DNA from: Acinetobacter pragensis
Lineage (GTDB): Bacteria > Pseudomonadota > Gammaproteobacteria > Pseudomonadales > Moraxellaceae
Length of the DNA stretch: 51,553 nt
Assembly (NCBI RefSeq): GCF_001605895.1
Contig: NZ_LUAW01000071.1
Coordinates: forward strand, 33,124 to 84,676
Direction: 5' to 3'
The first letter of the stretch is position 1. Every line of letters begins with the position of its first letter. A model generated the notes under the pieces. The model did not search any database, was not told the origin of the DNA, and saw nothing but the letters and a program-made list of their open reading frames with translations. Made by a program: the position numbers and the translations under genes. Below, piece after piece: positions 25,417 to 34,395 of the stretch.

Positions 25417-28293
25417 TCAGCATGTATAAGTCGGAGAGGGGATATTTTGCTTTAGATACAGCGTGGCTTCCGCTTCCGGAAGCGGTTTGGAGAATAAATA
25501 GCCTTGTGCGATGTCACAATCCAGATCTTGCAGATATTGCAGCTGCTGTTCGGTTTCTATGCCTTCAGCTACGACTGTAAGCCCCATCGCCTTGCCCATG
25601 GCGACCATGGCGCTGACAATGGCTTCTTGTTTGTTTTGACCGATTTTTGAAATAAAACTGCGGTCAATTTTTAAAACATCAATTGGAAAATCAGCAAGAT
25701 ACGAGAATGATGAGTAACCTGTGCCAAAGTCATCCAGCGAAATGTTGATATGCCGGTTTTTAATTTCCTGCAGCAGGTTTTTGACTGCATCCGAGTTTTC
25801 AATTAAAGAGGATTCAGTAATTTCCAGCTCTAGGCTTGCACCGGATATTTTGTTGGTTTTAATGGCCTGATCCAAATCAGTCAACAGTTGGCCGCGGTGC
25901 AATTGCTGCGCGACCACATTAACTGAGACACAAATGTTATTAAAACCCATAAGGTTCCATTGTTTGATTTGTTTGGCTGTTTGCTGAATCACTATGCGCC
26001 CGATGTCTGAAATCAGGCTGGTTTGCTCGGCGAGCGGAATGAATAGGGCAGGAGGAATAATGCCTTTTTCTGGATGGTTCCAGCGTACAAGCGCTTCAAA
26101 GCCGTAAATATGCTTGTCTCTGAAATTGATTTTTGGCTGGTAATAGACCACGAGTTCATTGTTTTGAATGGCTTTGCGCAGGTCTCTTTCCAAAAATATG
26201 CCTTGCTCTTGCAGCGCCGTATTTTCATTGGAATAAAAGCGGATTGTATTGCCGCCAAGATGCTTGGCTTCGGTAAGGGCTTGCTCTGCGCAGTTGTTTA
26301 AATAATCCAGCTGGCGGCCATGCTCTGGATAAAAGGCCAAGCCCATGGATAATGTGATGACATGATCCTGTCCTAAAACATTGAAAGGCAAAGTGAAGGC
26401 TTTGGCTATGCGTTCACAATGCTCCATGGCTGAAGGGCGGATATGTGAAATCTCATACACAATAGCAAAATCATCGCCATTGAGATGGGCTAAAAATAAG
26501 GCTTCAGCATTGGTTAAACGCAGGCGCTGAGCAACTTGCCGAAGCAGCTCATCACCGCCATTGTTGCTGAGATATTCATTCAGCGGGCGGAATCTGTCAA
26601 TATTGAGGCGTATGACAGCCAGCTGCTTGAGCGAATCCTGCTGTGAAATCAAGTATTGATGCAGCTGATAGTTGTAATAAAACCGGTTCGGCAAATCAGT
26701 CAGGGTGTCATAATTTTCTAAATAAGATAAACGCTGTTCCTGCAGCTTGCGTTCAGTTAAGTCTGAAACTATGCCGATATAGTGCGCGACCCGGTTTTGA
26801 TCGTCCATCACCGCATTAATATGCAGCCAAAGCGTTAATTCTTTTCCAGAGAGGAATTTTTCATACAGTTCTCCATCATACTGCTGGTGCTGCAAAACCT
26901 GTTTTAAAATTGCGGAATGCGCACTGCGCTGCTGTGATTTATAATTTGCTGCAATATCAAATAAATGCTTGCCAATAATTTGTTCGTGGCGGAAGCCGGT
27001 CAGCTGTTCATAAAATGGATTGACATCTAAATAGCGAAGTTCTGCATCAAGAATAAAAATACCTTCGGCTGCTTGTTCCAGTACGCTGGCTGCCAGCTTT
27101 AAACGCTCTTGCGATGTGCGTTCCTGCTGAATGTTGCGGCGGATACCCACCATGCGTACAGGTTTGTTATTGTCTGGATCCCAGCTGATGATCCGGCCAA
27201 TGTCATGAACCCAATTCCATTTTCCTGTCTGGCTGTTTTGTACTCGGTAGGTTGATTCATAACGGTCATTTTGACCGCGTAAATGCAGTTTCATGGCATT
27301 TTTGAATTGTTCTACATCATCCGGGTGAATTGTATGCAGCAGCTGGTAATGATGTTCTTTTGAGCCGCGCTGAGTAATGCCTTTATGATTGTTGGCGAGG
27401 GAAATTTTACGGTCTTTAATGTTCCAGTCCCAAGGTTTGAGACCTGCAATTTCATGCGCGAGCTGAAGATTCTGCTGCTGATCTTCTAAATCCCTGTTCA
27501 TTTGCTCAATATCAAAAGTCCGCTCTTTTACTTTTTGCTCCAGCAGCTGATTGTTCAGCTGCAGCTGCATTTCGATATCTTTAGAGTGGTTGATTTCATT
27601 TTTGAGCTGCTTGCACAAGTCATCTGTCCAAGCCACTTGCTGTTCGGCTTCTTTAACCAAAAGGCTGTTTTTAGCATATAGGATGGAAATGCGGCGATGG
27701 ATGCGGTAGGAGGTTGTTGCACATAGCAGCATGACAATTAAAGCAAAATTGATGGCGAGGCTGAATAAATGGTTGCTTTGCTCCATAAATAAAAATTGTG
27801 AAACCAAGTAGGGCACAATGGACGGTAAGAAAGCCAAGCAAAAATAATTGAGTTTTTGTGTTAAATAGGTCAAGCCAAAGGTTTGGGTGACGATCAGCAA
27901 TAATGCAGATAAGGTCAGCGCCTGAATATCCGCAAAATTAGGGTTTACAGACGGCAAGTAGTAATAAATTATGAAAATGCCGGAAGCGATAAGCGACCCA
28001 ATGCTGATGCATTGAAATTGAAGCCAGCGGTGGGCAAGCTTTAAGTCAAATTGCTTCGGTTTAAAATAGACTGTGCTGATGAGCCAACAAAAACAGGTGA
28101 ATAATTCGGCAGCAACAAACCAAAGGTTAAAATAGAAGTCAGAAGCATTAAAGTAAATTTGATAAATACAAAAAATATATAGGCAAATAATAAGAATACT
28201 GATGAGAAAATAACGGCTCAAGCGAATCGTATTTTCAATTTGAGCAGCATGATTGTACTGCTTGATATAGTCATATTGATCGTCTGTCATCAA
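25417..28293 (-). CDS. Membrane PAS-GGDEF-EAL protein, probable c-di-GMP phosphodiesterase
   Basis: This 958-residue sensor protein probably degrades c-di-GMP. About six membrane segments fill residues 25-200, followed by a Gln/Glu-rich coiled coil (about 205-270). Two PAS domains follow (about 275-400 with a PAC-like WNWVHDIGRI, and about 405-525 with YLDVNPFYEQLTGF), then a GGDEF domain (about 530-695). The EAL domain starts at Glu733 (EALVRW). In the GGDEF domain the catalytic site reads NGDDF at 605-609, so cyclase activity is doubtful. The EAL domain looks complete: Glu824 in LEITES, DDFGTGYSS at 854-862, Lys875 in KIDRSF and Glu910 in AEGIET. The signal sensed is unknown. It is not visibly coupled to a neighbour. 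Confidence 0.93.
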   Translation of the reverse strand: MMTDDQYDYIKQYNHAAQIENTIRLSRYFLISILIICLYIFCIYQIYFNASDFYFNLWFVAAELFTCFCWLISTVYFKPKQFDLKLAHRWLQFQCISIGSLIASGIFIIYYYLPSVNPNFADIQALTLSALLLIVTQTFGLTYLTQKLNYFCLAFLPSIVPYLVSQFLFMEQSNHLFSLAINFALIVMLLCATTSYRIHRRISILYAKNSLLVKEAEQQVAWTDDLCKQLKNEINHSKDIEMQLQLNNQLLEQKVKERTFDIEQMNRDLEDQQQNLQLAHEIAGLKPWDWNIKDRKISLANNHKGITQRGSKEHHYQLLHTIHPDDVEQFKNAMKLHLRGQNDRYESTYRVQNSQTGKWNWVHDIGRIISWDPDNNKPVRMVGIRRNIQQERTSQERLKLAASVLEQAAEGIFILDAELRYLDVNPFYEQLTGFRHEQIIGKHLFDIAANYKSQQRSAHSAILKQVLQHQQYDGELYEKFLSGKELTLWLHINAVMDDQNRVAHYIGIVSDLTERKLQEQRLSYLENYDTLTDLPNRFYYNYQLHQYLISQQDSLKQLAVIRLNIDRFRPLNEYLSNNGGDELLRQVAQRLRLTNAEALFLAHLNGDDFAIVYEISHIRPSAMEHCERIAKAFTLPFNVLGQDHVITLSMGLAFYPEHGRQLDYLNNCAEQALTEAKHLGGNTIRFYSNENTALQEQGIFLERDLRKAIQNNELVVYYQPKINFRDKHIYGFEALVRWNHPEKGIIPPALFIPLAEQTSLISDIGRIVIQQTAKQIKQWNLMGFNNICVSVNVVAQQLHRGQLLTDLDQAIKTNKISGASLELEITESSLIENSDAVKNLLQEIKNRHINISLDDFGTGYSSFSYLADFPIDVLKIDRSFISKIGQNKQEAIVSAMVAMGKAMGLTVVAEGIETEQQLQYLQDLDCDIAQGYLFSKPLPEAEATLYLKQNIPSPTYTC

Positions 28294-28450
28294 TATAAGT
28301 GCCTTATTTAAATGTATAATTAAAAATTGTTGTTGTAGTCCAAACGCTATTATTTTTTCATTGCTTAATTTTTATTCCTGATTTCAAGACTAATAATGTT
28401 AAGCATAAAAATCAATCAAATTATATACAAAAATATAATATTCAGATGAA

Positions 28451-29167
28451 TTAAATTTTGAAACTGTAGTTAAGAATGGATAAAGCAGCGATAGGCGCAG
28501 TTTCAGTCCGCAGTACGCGTGAGCCGATGCACCAATTTTTAAACCCAGCATTATTGGATTGCTGAATTTCGGCTTCACTCAATCCGCCTTCTGGGCCAAT
28601 CAGCAGGGCAATATGCGGCGCTGCATCCGCCAATACATCTATTTCATCTTTATTTGGCGCCAGCACAAGTTTAGTTTCAGGCAATTCGGATGCAAGCCAT
28701 TTGTCTAAACTGATGGGTGCATGAATTTTAGGGACAATATTCATGCCGCACTGTTCACAGGCCGCAATTGCGATGCCTTGCCAATGATCCAGCTTTTTTT
28801 GGTCCCGGTCATACTTCAAACGCATTTCACAGCGTTCAGACGTTAACAGCTGAATTTCTGAAATCCCAAGTTCAACGGCTTTTTGAATGGCATAATCCAT
28901 ACGGTCACCTTTGCTCATTACTTGACCGAGTAAGGCTTGGAAAGCGGGGGTGCGATTGTCGGGGTTAAATGAAATGACCTGTACCGACGCTGACTTTTTG
29001 GCAACATCTGATAAGGCCACGTCATATTCACCGCCTTGTCCATTAAACAAGGTGGCTTTTTCGCCAATTTGAGCACGCAAAACTTTTACCCAGTGATGAA
29101 ATACTGTTTCCGTTAATTCAATAGTTGTATCAACAGTTAAATCAGCTTCAATATAAAAACGCGGCAT
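28451..29167 (-). CDS. rsmE: 16S rRNA (uracil-1498-N3)-methyltransferase
   Basis: RsmE methylates N3 of U1498 in 16S rRNA using SAM. The 238-residue protein starts MPRFYIEADL with an N-terminal PUA-like RNA-binding part. It continues into a SPOUT-type knotted domain with QKAVELGISEIQLLTSERCE, IAACEQCGMNIVPKI, LLIGPEGGLSEAEI and the C-terminal LGSRVLRTETA-like motif (IGSRVLRTETAPIAALSIL). It is 32 bases downstream of metF on the same strand and may be cotranscribed with ahcY and metF, which regenerate SAM's precursor. That operon is inferred from spacing. Confidence 0.95.
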   Translation of the reverse strand: MPRFYIEADLTVDTTIELTETVFHHWVKVLRAQIGEKATLFNGQGGEYDVALSDVAKKSASVQVISFNPDNRTPAFQALLGQVMSKGDRMDYAIQKAVELGISEIQLLTSERCEMRLKYDRDQKKLDHWQGIAIAACEQCGMNIVPKIHAPISLDKWLASELPETKLVLAPNKDEIDVLADAAPHIALLIGPEGGLSEAEIQQSNNAGFKNWCIGSRVLRTETAPIAALSILNYSFKI

Positions 29168-29199
29168 TAAAGTTTTACTCTCAAAAAGGTCGAAATGAC

Positions 29200-30036
29200 T
29201 TATACAAGACCGAGGTCTTTCACAAGTTGACGTGTTGGATCTGTCGTGTTCATGGTGTAGAAGTGCAGGCTTGGCGCGCCGCCAGCAATCAGGCGTTCAC
29301 ACAATTTCACAATCACTTCATGACCGAAAGCTTTGATTGATGCTGTGTCATCACCGTATGTTGCCAATTGCTTGCGAATCCAGCGCGGAATTTCTGCGCC
29401 TGTGCCATCTGCAAAGCGGATGAGGTTGCTTGCATTGGTAATTGGCATGATGCCCGGTGCTACAGGGATGTTCACACCTTCTTTTTGAATGCGGTCTACA
29501 AAGTAGAAGTAAGCATCTGGATTAAAGAAGAACTGTGTCAATGCTGCATTGGCGCCGGCATTGGCTTTATCGCAGAAACGCTTGATGTCTAAATCAAAGC
29601 TGTCTGCTTGCGGATGCATTTCAGGGTAGGCCGCAACTTCAATTTTGAAGTGATCGCCTGTATGTTCACGGATGAAACGAACCAAATCCGTTGCATACGG
29701 CAATTCGCCTAAGCCAACCTGACCAGACGGCAAGTCACCGCGCAGCGCAACAATACGGTTGATACCTTGTGATTGATACAAATCCAGCAATTCAGCAATA
29801 CGTTCTTTGCTGTCACCAATACAAGACAGGTGAGGAGCAACAGGTGTGCCTTTGCCGTTGAAATCGTTCAATGTAGACAGTGTGCGCTCACGGGTAGAAC
29901 CGCCTGCGCCGTATGTCACAGAGAAAAATTCAGGGTTCAGCAGCTGAAGTTCTTGATGTACAGTTTTAAGCTTTTCCGCACCAGCATCAGTTTTCGTGGG
30001 GAAAAACTCAAAAGAAATCGGAATGTTTTTAGACAT
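29200..30036 (-). CDS. metF: Methylenetetrahydrofolate reductase
   Basis: MetF reduces 5,10-methylene-THF to 5-methyl-THF, the methyl donor for methionine synthesis, using FAD. The 278-residue TIM-barrel protein opens ISFEFFPTKTDAGAEKL with the family's catalytic Glu in FEFFP. It continues with FFSVTYGAGGSTRERT, VALRGDLP, AAYPEMHPQ, DAALTQFFF-type ANAALTQFFFN and PVAPGIMPI. The start is preceded by AAGGATTCCTCA, an RBS. It lies downstream of ahcY across a 148-base gap that holds a cruciform repeat. If read through from the ahcY promoter it would also answer to the SAH riboswitch. Confidence 0.96.
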   Translation of the reverse strand: MSKNIPISFEFFPTKTDAGAEKLKTVHQELQLLNPEFFSVTYGAGGSTRERTLSTLNDFNGKGTPVAPHLSCIGDSKERIAELLDLYQSQGINRIVALRGDLPSGQVGLGELPYATDLVRFIREHTGDHFKIEVAAYPEMHPQADSFDLDIKRFCDKANAGANAALTQFFFNPDAYFYFVDRIQKEGVNIPVAPGIMPITNASNLIRFADGTGAEIPRWIRKQLATYGDDTASIKAFGHEVIVKLCERLIAGGAPSLHFYTMNTTDPTRQLVKDLGLV

Positions 30037-30070
30037 TGAGGAATCCTTTTTTATAAATACTTTTTATTTA

Positions 30071-30174
30071 GACCTCTCCCTAACCCTCTCCTAAGAGGAG
30101 AGGGAACTGTCATTATGAATTTACTTATAATGACAAGTCCCTTCTCCCTGTGGGAGAAGGCTAGGATGAGGGGG
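30071..30174. repeat. Palindromic intergenic repeat (REP/BIME-like)
   Basis: The left third (CCTCTCCCTAACCCTCTCC with its own hairpin) and the right third (GGGAGAAGGCTAGGATGAGG) are imperfect inverted copies. The centre has a perfect 8-bp pair, GTCATTAT (30109-30116) and ATAATGAC (30127-30134). Similar C/T-rich, G/A-rich palindromes are common dispersed repeats in proteobacteria. Only one copy is in the window. No transposase is nearby. Confidence 0.75.
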
Positions 30175-30184
30175 AATATAAAAC

Positions 30185-31567
30185 TTAGTATTTATAAGCT
30201 TCAGCTTTAAATGGACCTTCAACAGCAACGCCTAAGTAGTCAGCTTGCTCTTGAGTTAATGTCGTCAATACGCCGCCGAAACCTGCAACCATCGCAGCAG
30301 CAACTTCTTCGTCTAATTTCTTAGGAATAAGTTCTACGCGGATTTGCGCAGCTTTTTCAGACTCTGGAAGATCAGCAAATTTCTCAGCGAATAAATGCAT
30401 TTGACCCAATACTTGGTTGGCAAAAGAACCATCCATAATACGTGAAGGGTGACCTGTTGCATTACCAAGGTTAACCAAACGGCCTTCAGAAAGAAGGATC
30501 AGGTAGTTGTTTTCATCTTCTGAACGATACACTTGGTGTACTTGTGGCTTCACTTCAACCCACTTGTAACCGCGTAAGTAGTTGGTATCGATTTCTGTGT
30601 CAAAGTGACCGATGTTGCATACAACAGCGCCTGCTTTTAATGAATCAAGCATTGCTGAATCACAAACGTGGTAATTACCAGTTGTCGTTACGATCAAGTC
30701 TGTATTTTGAAGAAGATCAAGGTTGATGTCTTCTTTTTTGCCAGTTTGAACGCCGTTTTTGTACGGAGCTACAACTTCATAACCGTCCATGCACGCTTGC
30801 ATAGCGCAGATTGGGTCAACTTCAGTTACACGTACAATCATGCCTTCTTGGCGAAGTGATTGTGCAGAACCTTTACCTACGTCACCATAACCGATTACAA
30901 GCGCACGGCGGCCAGATAAAAGCATATCTGTACCGCGTTTGATTGCATCATTTAGCGAGTGACGGCAACCATATTTGTTGTCGTTTTTAGACTTAGTCAC
31001 AGAGTCATTTACGTTAATCGCAGGAACTTTTAAAGTGCCGTCGCGGTGCATTTCGTAAAGACGTTGTACGCCTGTCGTTGTTTCTTCAGTAATACCGTGG
31101 ATTTTAGCAATGACTTCAGGATATTTTTCGTGAACAAGCGCAGTTAAGTCACCGCCATCGTCCAGAATCATGTTGGCATCCCAAGGTGTGCCATTCACAT
31201 TGATTTGCTGTTCAAGGCACCAGTTGTATTCTTCTTCAGTTTCGCCTTTCCAAGCGAATACTGGCACACCCGCAGCAGCGATTGCAGCAGCAGCATGGTC
31301 TTGAGTAGAGAAGATGTTGCAAGATGTCCAGCGAACTTCTGCGCCCAATTCAACTAGAGTTTCAATTAAAACTGCAGTTTGAATAGTCATGTGGATACAG
31401 CCAAGAATTTTCGCGCCAGCAAGCGGTTTAGCTGCTGCATAGCGTTTGCGAAGACCCATTAGCGCTGGCATTTCTGCTTCAGCAAGTTTGATTTCTTTAC
31501 GGCCGTAATCAGCTAGAGTGATGTCAGCAACTTTGTAATCTGTAAATGAAGCATTAACCGCGTTCAT
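30185..31567 (-). CDS. ahcY: Adenosylhomocysteinase
   Basis: AhcY hydrolyses S-adenosylhomocysteine, the inhibitory product of SAM-dependent methylation, into adenosine and homocysteine with bound NAD. The 460-residue protein has [15 protein letters not shown], then [30 protein letters not shown], which holds substrate and active-site residues. The NAD fold is [23 protein letters not shown] and the C-terminal KLDEEVA and YK ending are also typical. The RBS GGAG lies just before the ATG. A well-formed SAH riboswitch and a sigma70-type promoter are upstream, so the gene should be turned on by its own substrate. Confidence 0.97.
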   Translation of the reverse strand: MNAVNASFTDYKVADITLADYGRKEIKLAEAEMPALMGLRKRYAAAKPLAGAKILGCIHMTIQTAVLIETLVELGAEVRWTSCNIFSTQDHAAAAIAAAGVPVFAWKGETEEEYNWCLEQQINVNGTPWDANMILDDGGDLTALVHEKYPEVIAKIHGITEETTTGVQRLYEMHRDGTLKVPAINVNDSVTKSKNDNKYGCRHSLNDAIKRGTDMLLSGRRALVIGYGDVGKGSAQSLRQEGMIVRVTEVDPICAMQACMDGYEVVAPYKNGVQTGKKEDINLDLLQNTDLIVTTTGNYHVCDSAMLDSLKAGAVVCNIGHFDTEIDTNYLRGYKWVEVKPQVHQVYRSEDENNYLILLSEGRLVNLGNATGHPSRIMDGSFANQVLGQMHLFAEKFADLPESEKAAQIRVELIPKKLDEEVAAAMVAGFGGVLTTLTQEQADYLGVAVEGPFKAEAYKY

Positions 31568-31599
31568 TACGATCTCCTATATTAAAAAATTGATCAGTA

Positions 31600-31715
31600 T
31601 GTTCGCGGATGCCGTTTTTGGTGATTCTGAGCAGAATACCGATGGTCGAGCCTAGCGATCTTATATTGCTATTTCTGAAAATCAGCCTATAAGAAAGTCG
31701 CAGCATCCCTCGACT
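31600..31715 (-). promoter_or_regulatory. SAH riboswitch upstream of ahcY
   Basis: On the minus strand, P1 is TCGAG (31709-31713) with CTCGA (31646-31650). Right after the 5' P1 arm comes GGATGC (31703-31708), pairing with GCATCC (31607-31612) as the pseudoknot. The conserved GCTGCGAC follows the first arm and AGGCTCG precedes the P1 closure. P2 is TCTTATA with TATAAGA. The order and motifs match the known SAH riboswitch class. It is an on-switch for SAH-recycling genes in other proteobacteria. Confidence 0.88.
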
Positions 31716-31723
31716 AGCGCAGT

Positions 31724-31752
31724 ATTGTACTTGGAAATGGATTCTGTTCCAA
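31724..31752 (-). promoter_or_regulatory. Promoter of ahcY riboswitch transcript
   Basis: On the minus strand, TTGGAA (31747-31752) and TACAAT (31724-31729) are separated by 17 bases. Transcription would begin just before the riboswitch's first P1 arm. Confidence 0.78.
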
Positions 31753-31849
31753 TCCGAAATTGATTAATATCTGAGTTATAGGTTTCTTGATCTGTAAAAT
31801 TATGCTTTGAATATTTAAATTTTATAAATCGATTGGGAGTATAAGAATA

Positions 31850-32794
31850 ATGACTAAATATTTAATGGCTATATTGTTGTTTTGGCCTGTCATTGCTACA
31901 TCCAATGACTCAACAGGCTATGTGGCAACTGGTGGTATTCAGTACTTGAAAAATAAAGACATTCAAATGTTCAGTGAAGACCTGTTTATTAGTAAAAAAA
32001 TGATTAAGGTCGATTACCAGTTTAAAAATTTAAGCCGTCAGGATGTTACAGAAACGGTTCTATTTCCCTTGCCGAAACTTGAAAATTTCTTTGAATCCGA
32101 TTTTGCGGATACGGAACGCTTGCTTAAAAGCTTTAAGGTGCAGATCAATGGAAAATCTATACAGCCTGAAATGCATGTGCGGACGTTTATCCAAAATGAT
32201 GAAAAATTTCCGCCAGTGGATGTAACGGATGCTTTTAAGCAATGCGGGTTTACTGAACAAGACATGCTGAACCCTTGGAATCGGCAAAATTATGACTATG
32301 AGGCTTTTGAGGCCAAACTGAGAAGCTGTAAAAATGCTGCCTTGCAAAAAGCGCTGCCGAACGATAAAGATGCAGTGATTGCATGGTCATCTCAGATTAT
32401 TTACAGCTGGAAACAGACCTTTAAAGCCAATGCTTTCACCCGTGTGCAGCATCAATATGCGCCGCTGGTTGGCGGTTCTGTGGCGTTATATCCTGAAGAT
32501 GACAGCAAAGCTTACTGCATGGACCAGAACTTTAAAGCCGGTTTAAAGAAAGCAAAATCACAGCATGCGCCCTATCAGGCATTGGGCTATATCTTAAAAA
32601 CTGGAGCGAACTGGGCCAGGCCGATTCAAGACTTTAAATTGACGATTGAACGCGATGCAGGAGAACTCGTGTCCTTCTGCTGGGCGGGCAAGGTAACAAA
32701 AATCAGTCCAACACGGTTTCAAATGTCTGAAAAGAATTTTGTACCTAAGCAGGATTTAGACATTATTTTTGTACACTCTAAAATTGGGGAATAA
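31850..32794 (+). CDS. Secreted DUF4424-type protein
   Basis: This 314-residue exported protein has unknown function. A signal peptide is visible (MTKYLMAILLFWPVIATSN, cleavage around residue 18). The remainder, beginning STGYVATGGIQYLKNKDIQMFSEDL and continuing IKVDYQFKNLSRQDVTETVLFPLP, fits DUF4424 as I know it. VSFCWAGKVTKISPTRFQMSEKNFVPKQDLDIIF is the C-terminal conserved part. The RBS is GGGAG. No operon partner is certain, as the next gene starts 68 bases later on the same strand. Location is inferred to be periplasmic. Confidence 0.82.
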   Translation: MTKYLMAILLFWPVIATSNDSTGYVATGGIQYLKNKDIQMFSEDLFISKKMIKVDYQFKNLSRQDVTETVLFPLPKLENFFESDFADTERLLKSFKVQINGKSIQPEMHVRTFIQNDEKFPPVDVTDAFKQCGFTEQDMLNPWNRQNYDYEAFEAKLRSCKNAALQKALPNDKDAVIAWSSQIIYSWKQTFKANAFTRVQHQYAPLVGGSVALYPEDDSKAYCMDQNFKAGLKKAKSQHAPYQALGYILKTGANWARPIQDFKLTIERDAGELVSFCWAGKVTKISPTRFQMSEKNFVPKQDLDIIFVHSKIGE

Positions 32795-32862
32795 TTCAAT
32801 CTTTCACGCAAATCAGCGATGATGCGTTTATTATTCACTAAACAAGTTTTTGAGTTTTGATT

Positions 32863-33384
32863 ATGGCTTTAGAAATGCCTGAAGAATTAACCAATCTTGA
32901 AGCCAACGGCGGCATTTACGCCGTATGGATGCTGCTGCAGCATTTGGGAATAGATGCTGATATCCAGCAGCTGACAGAAGTCTGCAGTTATGATGCGGAG
33001 CATGGCGCAACCACCATTGGCTTGGCGGTTGGACTGAAAAAGTTTGGCTTTAATGTTCAATTCTATACGGATGAAGATCCGGATCTTCAAGAGCAAGAGA
33101 AATTAAGCTACGCAGAAGCGAAATTGCTGAACCTGCCGGTTTTGCCTGAACTGGCTTATCCGCAAATTCAGCAGGCTTTTGAGCAAAAAAAATTCGTGAT
33201 TGTGTATTACGATACATTAGAAGGCGTGGGCAACCATTCACTGGTTTATGACATGGATGAAACTGAAATCAGTTTCTTTGACAGTTTTGATGCCATGTCA
33301 GCCGAAGTGTTTGAACAGCAGCGTCAAGCAGAGGGCATTTGCCGGCAAGTCATTACTGTGGATGTAAATGACGATGTTATGTAG
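32863..33384 (+). CDS. C39-peptidase-like protein lacking the catalytic cysteine
   Basis: This 173-residue cytoplasmic protein has the outline of a C39 papain-like domain. ANGGIYAVWMLLQHLGIDADIQQL matches the active-site helix region, where peptidases have a Cys at the NGG position. GATTIGLAVGLKKFGFNVQFY follows. NHSLVYDMDETEISFFDSF matches the His and Asp strand. Since Gly stands where the nucleophile should be, it is probably not a protease. It may bind peptide or be a regulatory pseudoenzyme. No signal peptide is seen. The ATG at 32863 gives MALEMPEE, and 32857 is a second possible start. Confidence 0.75.
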   Translation: MALEMPEELTNLEANGGIYAVWMLLQHLGIDADIQQLTEVCSYDAEHGATTIGLAVGLKKFGFNVQFYTDEDPDLQEQEKLSYAEAKLLNLPVLPELAYPQIQQAFEQKKFVIVYYDTLEGVGNHSLVYDMDETEISFFDSFDAMSAEVFEQQRQAEGICRQVITVDVNDDVM

Positions 33385-33410
33385 CAAACAGACCCGCATT
33401 GTTTAAATAA

Positions 33411-33438
33411 AAAGCCCATCAAGAGATGGGCTTTATTT
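33411..33438. terminator. Bidirectional terminator between C39-like and Sel1-repeat genes
   Basis: The stem AAAGCCCATC/GATGGGCTTT around AAGA has A and T runs on either side, between convergent genes. Confidence 0.9.
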
Positions 33439-33456
33439 TGTTAAATCGCGATTGAA

Positions 33457-33969
33457 TCACTGCTCAACCGTATTGGCTTTTTCATTCCAAAAATCTGCTT
33501 TTTCTTCATCAGCATCAATGCCTAGGCCATTGGCATAAATAAATGCCAAATCACGCATGGCCTGCACTTCACCTAATTTTGCCGCCTGCTCCACCAGCTC
33601 AATAGATTTTACGACATCTTTTTCAACCACATCGCCGCGGCGGTAAAAATTCGCCAACTCTAAAATTGCGGCAGGGTGATTATGTTTGGCAGCCTGTTCC
33701 AGCCAGCGGTGCGCATGTTCAAAATAAGCTTTAGATTCTTCTGGGTCTTCTTCTAACATATCTTTGGCATAAACCGCATAGCCTTCGCCCAGCCAATACA
33801 TGGCCTCAACATGGCCGAGCTGCGCGGCTTTCAGCGCCCATTCTTCAGCCAGTTCAACATGCTCATCATTTTCACTTTGCATATAAATTTCGGCCAGCTC
33901 AAATTGAGCATCGCGGTTGCCTGCCGTAGCGCGGTTAAACAATGCAGGTGAAATAGGGAGGTCAGACAT
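33457..33969 (-). CDS. Sel1-like/TPR repeat protein
   Basis: This 170-residue alpha-helical repeat protein contains at least three Sel1-type repeats with the A..LG...A.Y.LG pattern. They are AAQLGHVEAMYWLGEGYAV (about 48-66), AAKHNHPAAILELANFYRRGDVVEKD (about 93-118) and AAKLGEVQAMRDLAFIYANGLGIDAD (about 128-153). Such proteins serve as protein-protein interaction scaffolds. There is no signal peptide, so it is cytoplasmic, and the partner is unknown. It is not clearly in an operon with the iron cluster 87 bases upstream on the same strand. Confidence 0.85.
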   Translation of the reverse strand: MSDLPISPALFNRATAGNRDAQFELAEIYMQSENDEHVELAEEWALKAAQLGHVEAMYWLGEGYAVYAKDMLEEDPEESKAYFEHAHRWLEQAAKHNHPAAILELANFYRRGDVVEKDVVKSIELVEQAAKLGEVQAMRDLAFIYANGLGIDADEEKADFWNEKANTVEQ

Positions 33970-34056
33970 AGCTCATCCAAAAGTGCAGAATAGGCATAGC
34001 CTAATCGGTTGGCATAAAAAAGCCAATCCGAAGATCAGCTTTTAAGAAGATAATAA

Positions 34057-34395
34057 TTAAATTAGATAAAATAGGGCAGCGGCTGCGCCAATACACGCTG
34101 TCATGGCTGCGGCAATTTTCAGTCGTTGCTCCAGATAGCTTAAACAGAGGCCAATAAACAACGCAGCGAAAGTGAGCGCGCCTAGCCAATAGCTGATCAT
34201 ATTGCTGATTGATCCGGACAGCGTGCAAATCAATAGGGCACTAATGAGCAGCACCCAGCCAATGGCCATCGCGAACCGTGCTTTAGCGGTATCCAGTTCG
34301 TGTCCGAAAATTTGCTTTTGATGTTTAGACATAGCGCAGGCCAGTGCAAAAAAGCCCAAACTGCTGAGTGACCAGATGATGAGAAAGAACATCAT
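34057..34395 (-). CDS. DUF3325 small membrane protein
   Basis: This 112-residue protein has four hydrophobic segments (about 1-20, 40-60, 66-84 and 94-112). The opening MMFFLIIWSLSSLGFFALACAMSKHQKQIFG matches DUF3325, which occurs with PepSY and DUF3649 genes near siderophore receptors in other proteobacteria. The function is unknown. It overlaps the end of the PepSY gene by four bases (ATGA), so the two are translationally coupled. It is the last gene of the Fur-headed operon. Confidence 0.85.
   Translation of the reverse strand: MMFFLIIWSLSSLGFFALACAMSKHQKQIFGHELDTAKARFAMAIGWVLLISALLICTLSGSISNMISYWLGALTFAALFIGLCLSYLEQRLKIAAAMTACIGAAAALFYLI

Noticed and set aside
30071..30174. Insertion sequence or MITE
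   Set aside because: There is no transposase, no clear target-site duplication and only one copy here. A dispersed palindromic repeat is the safer call.
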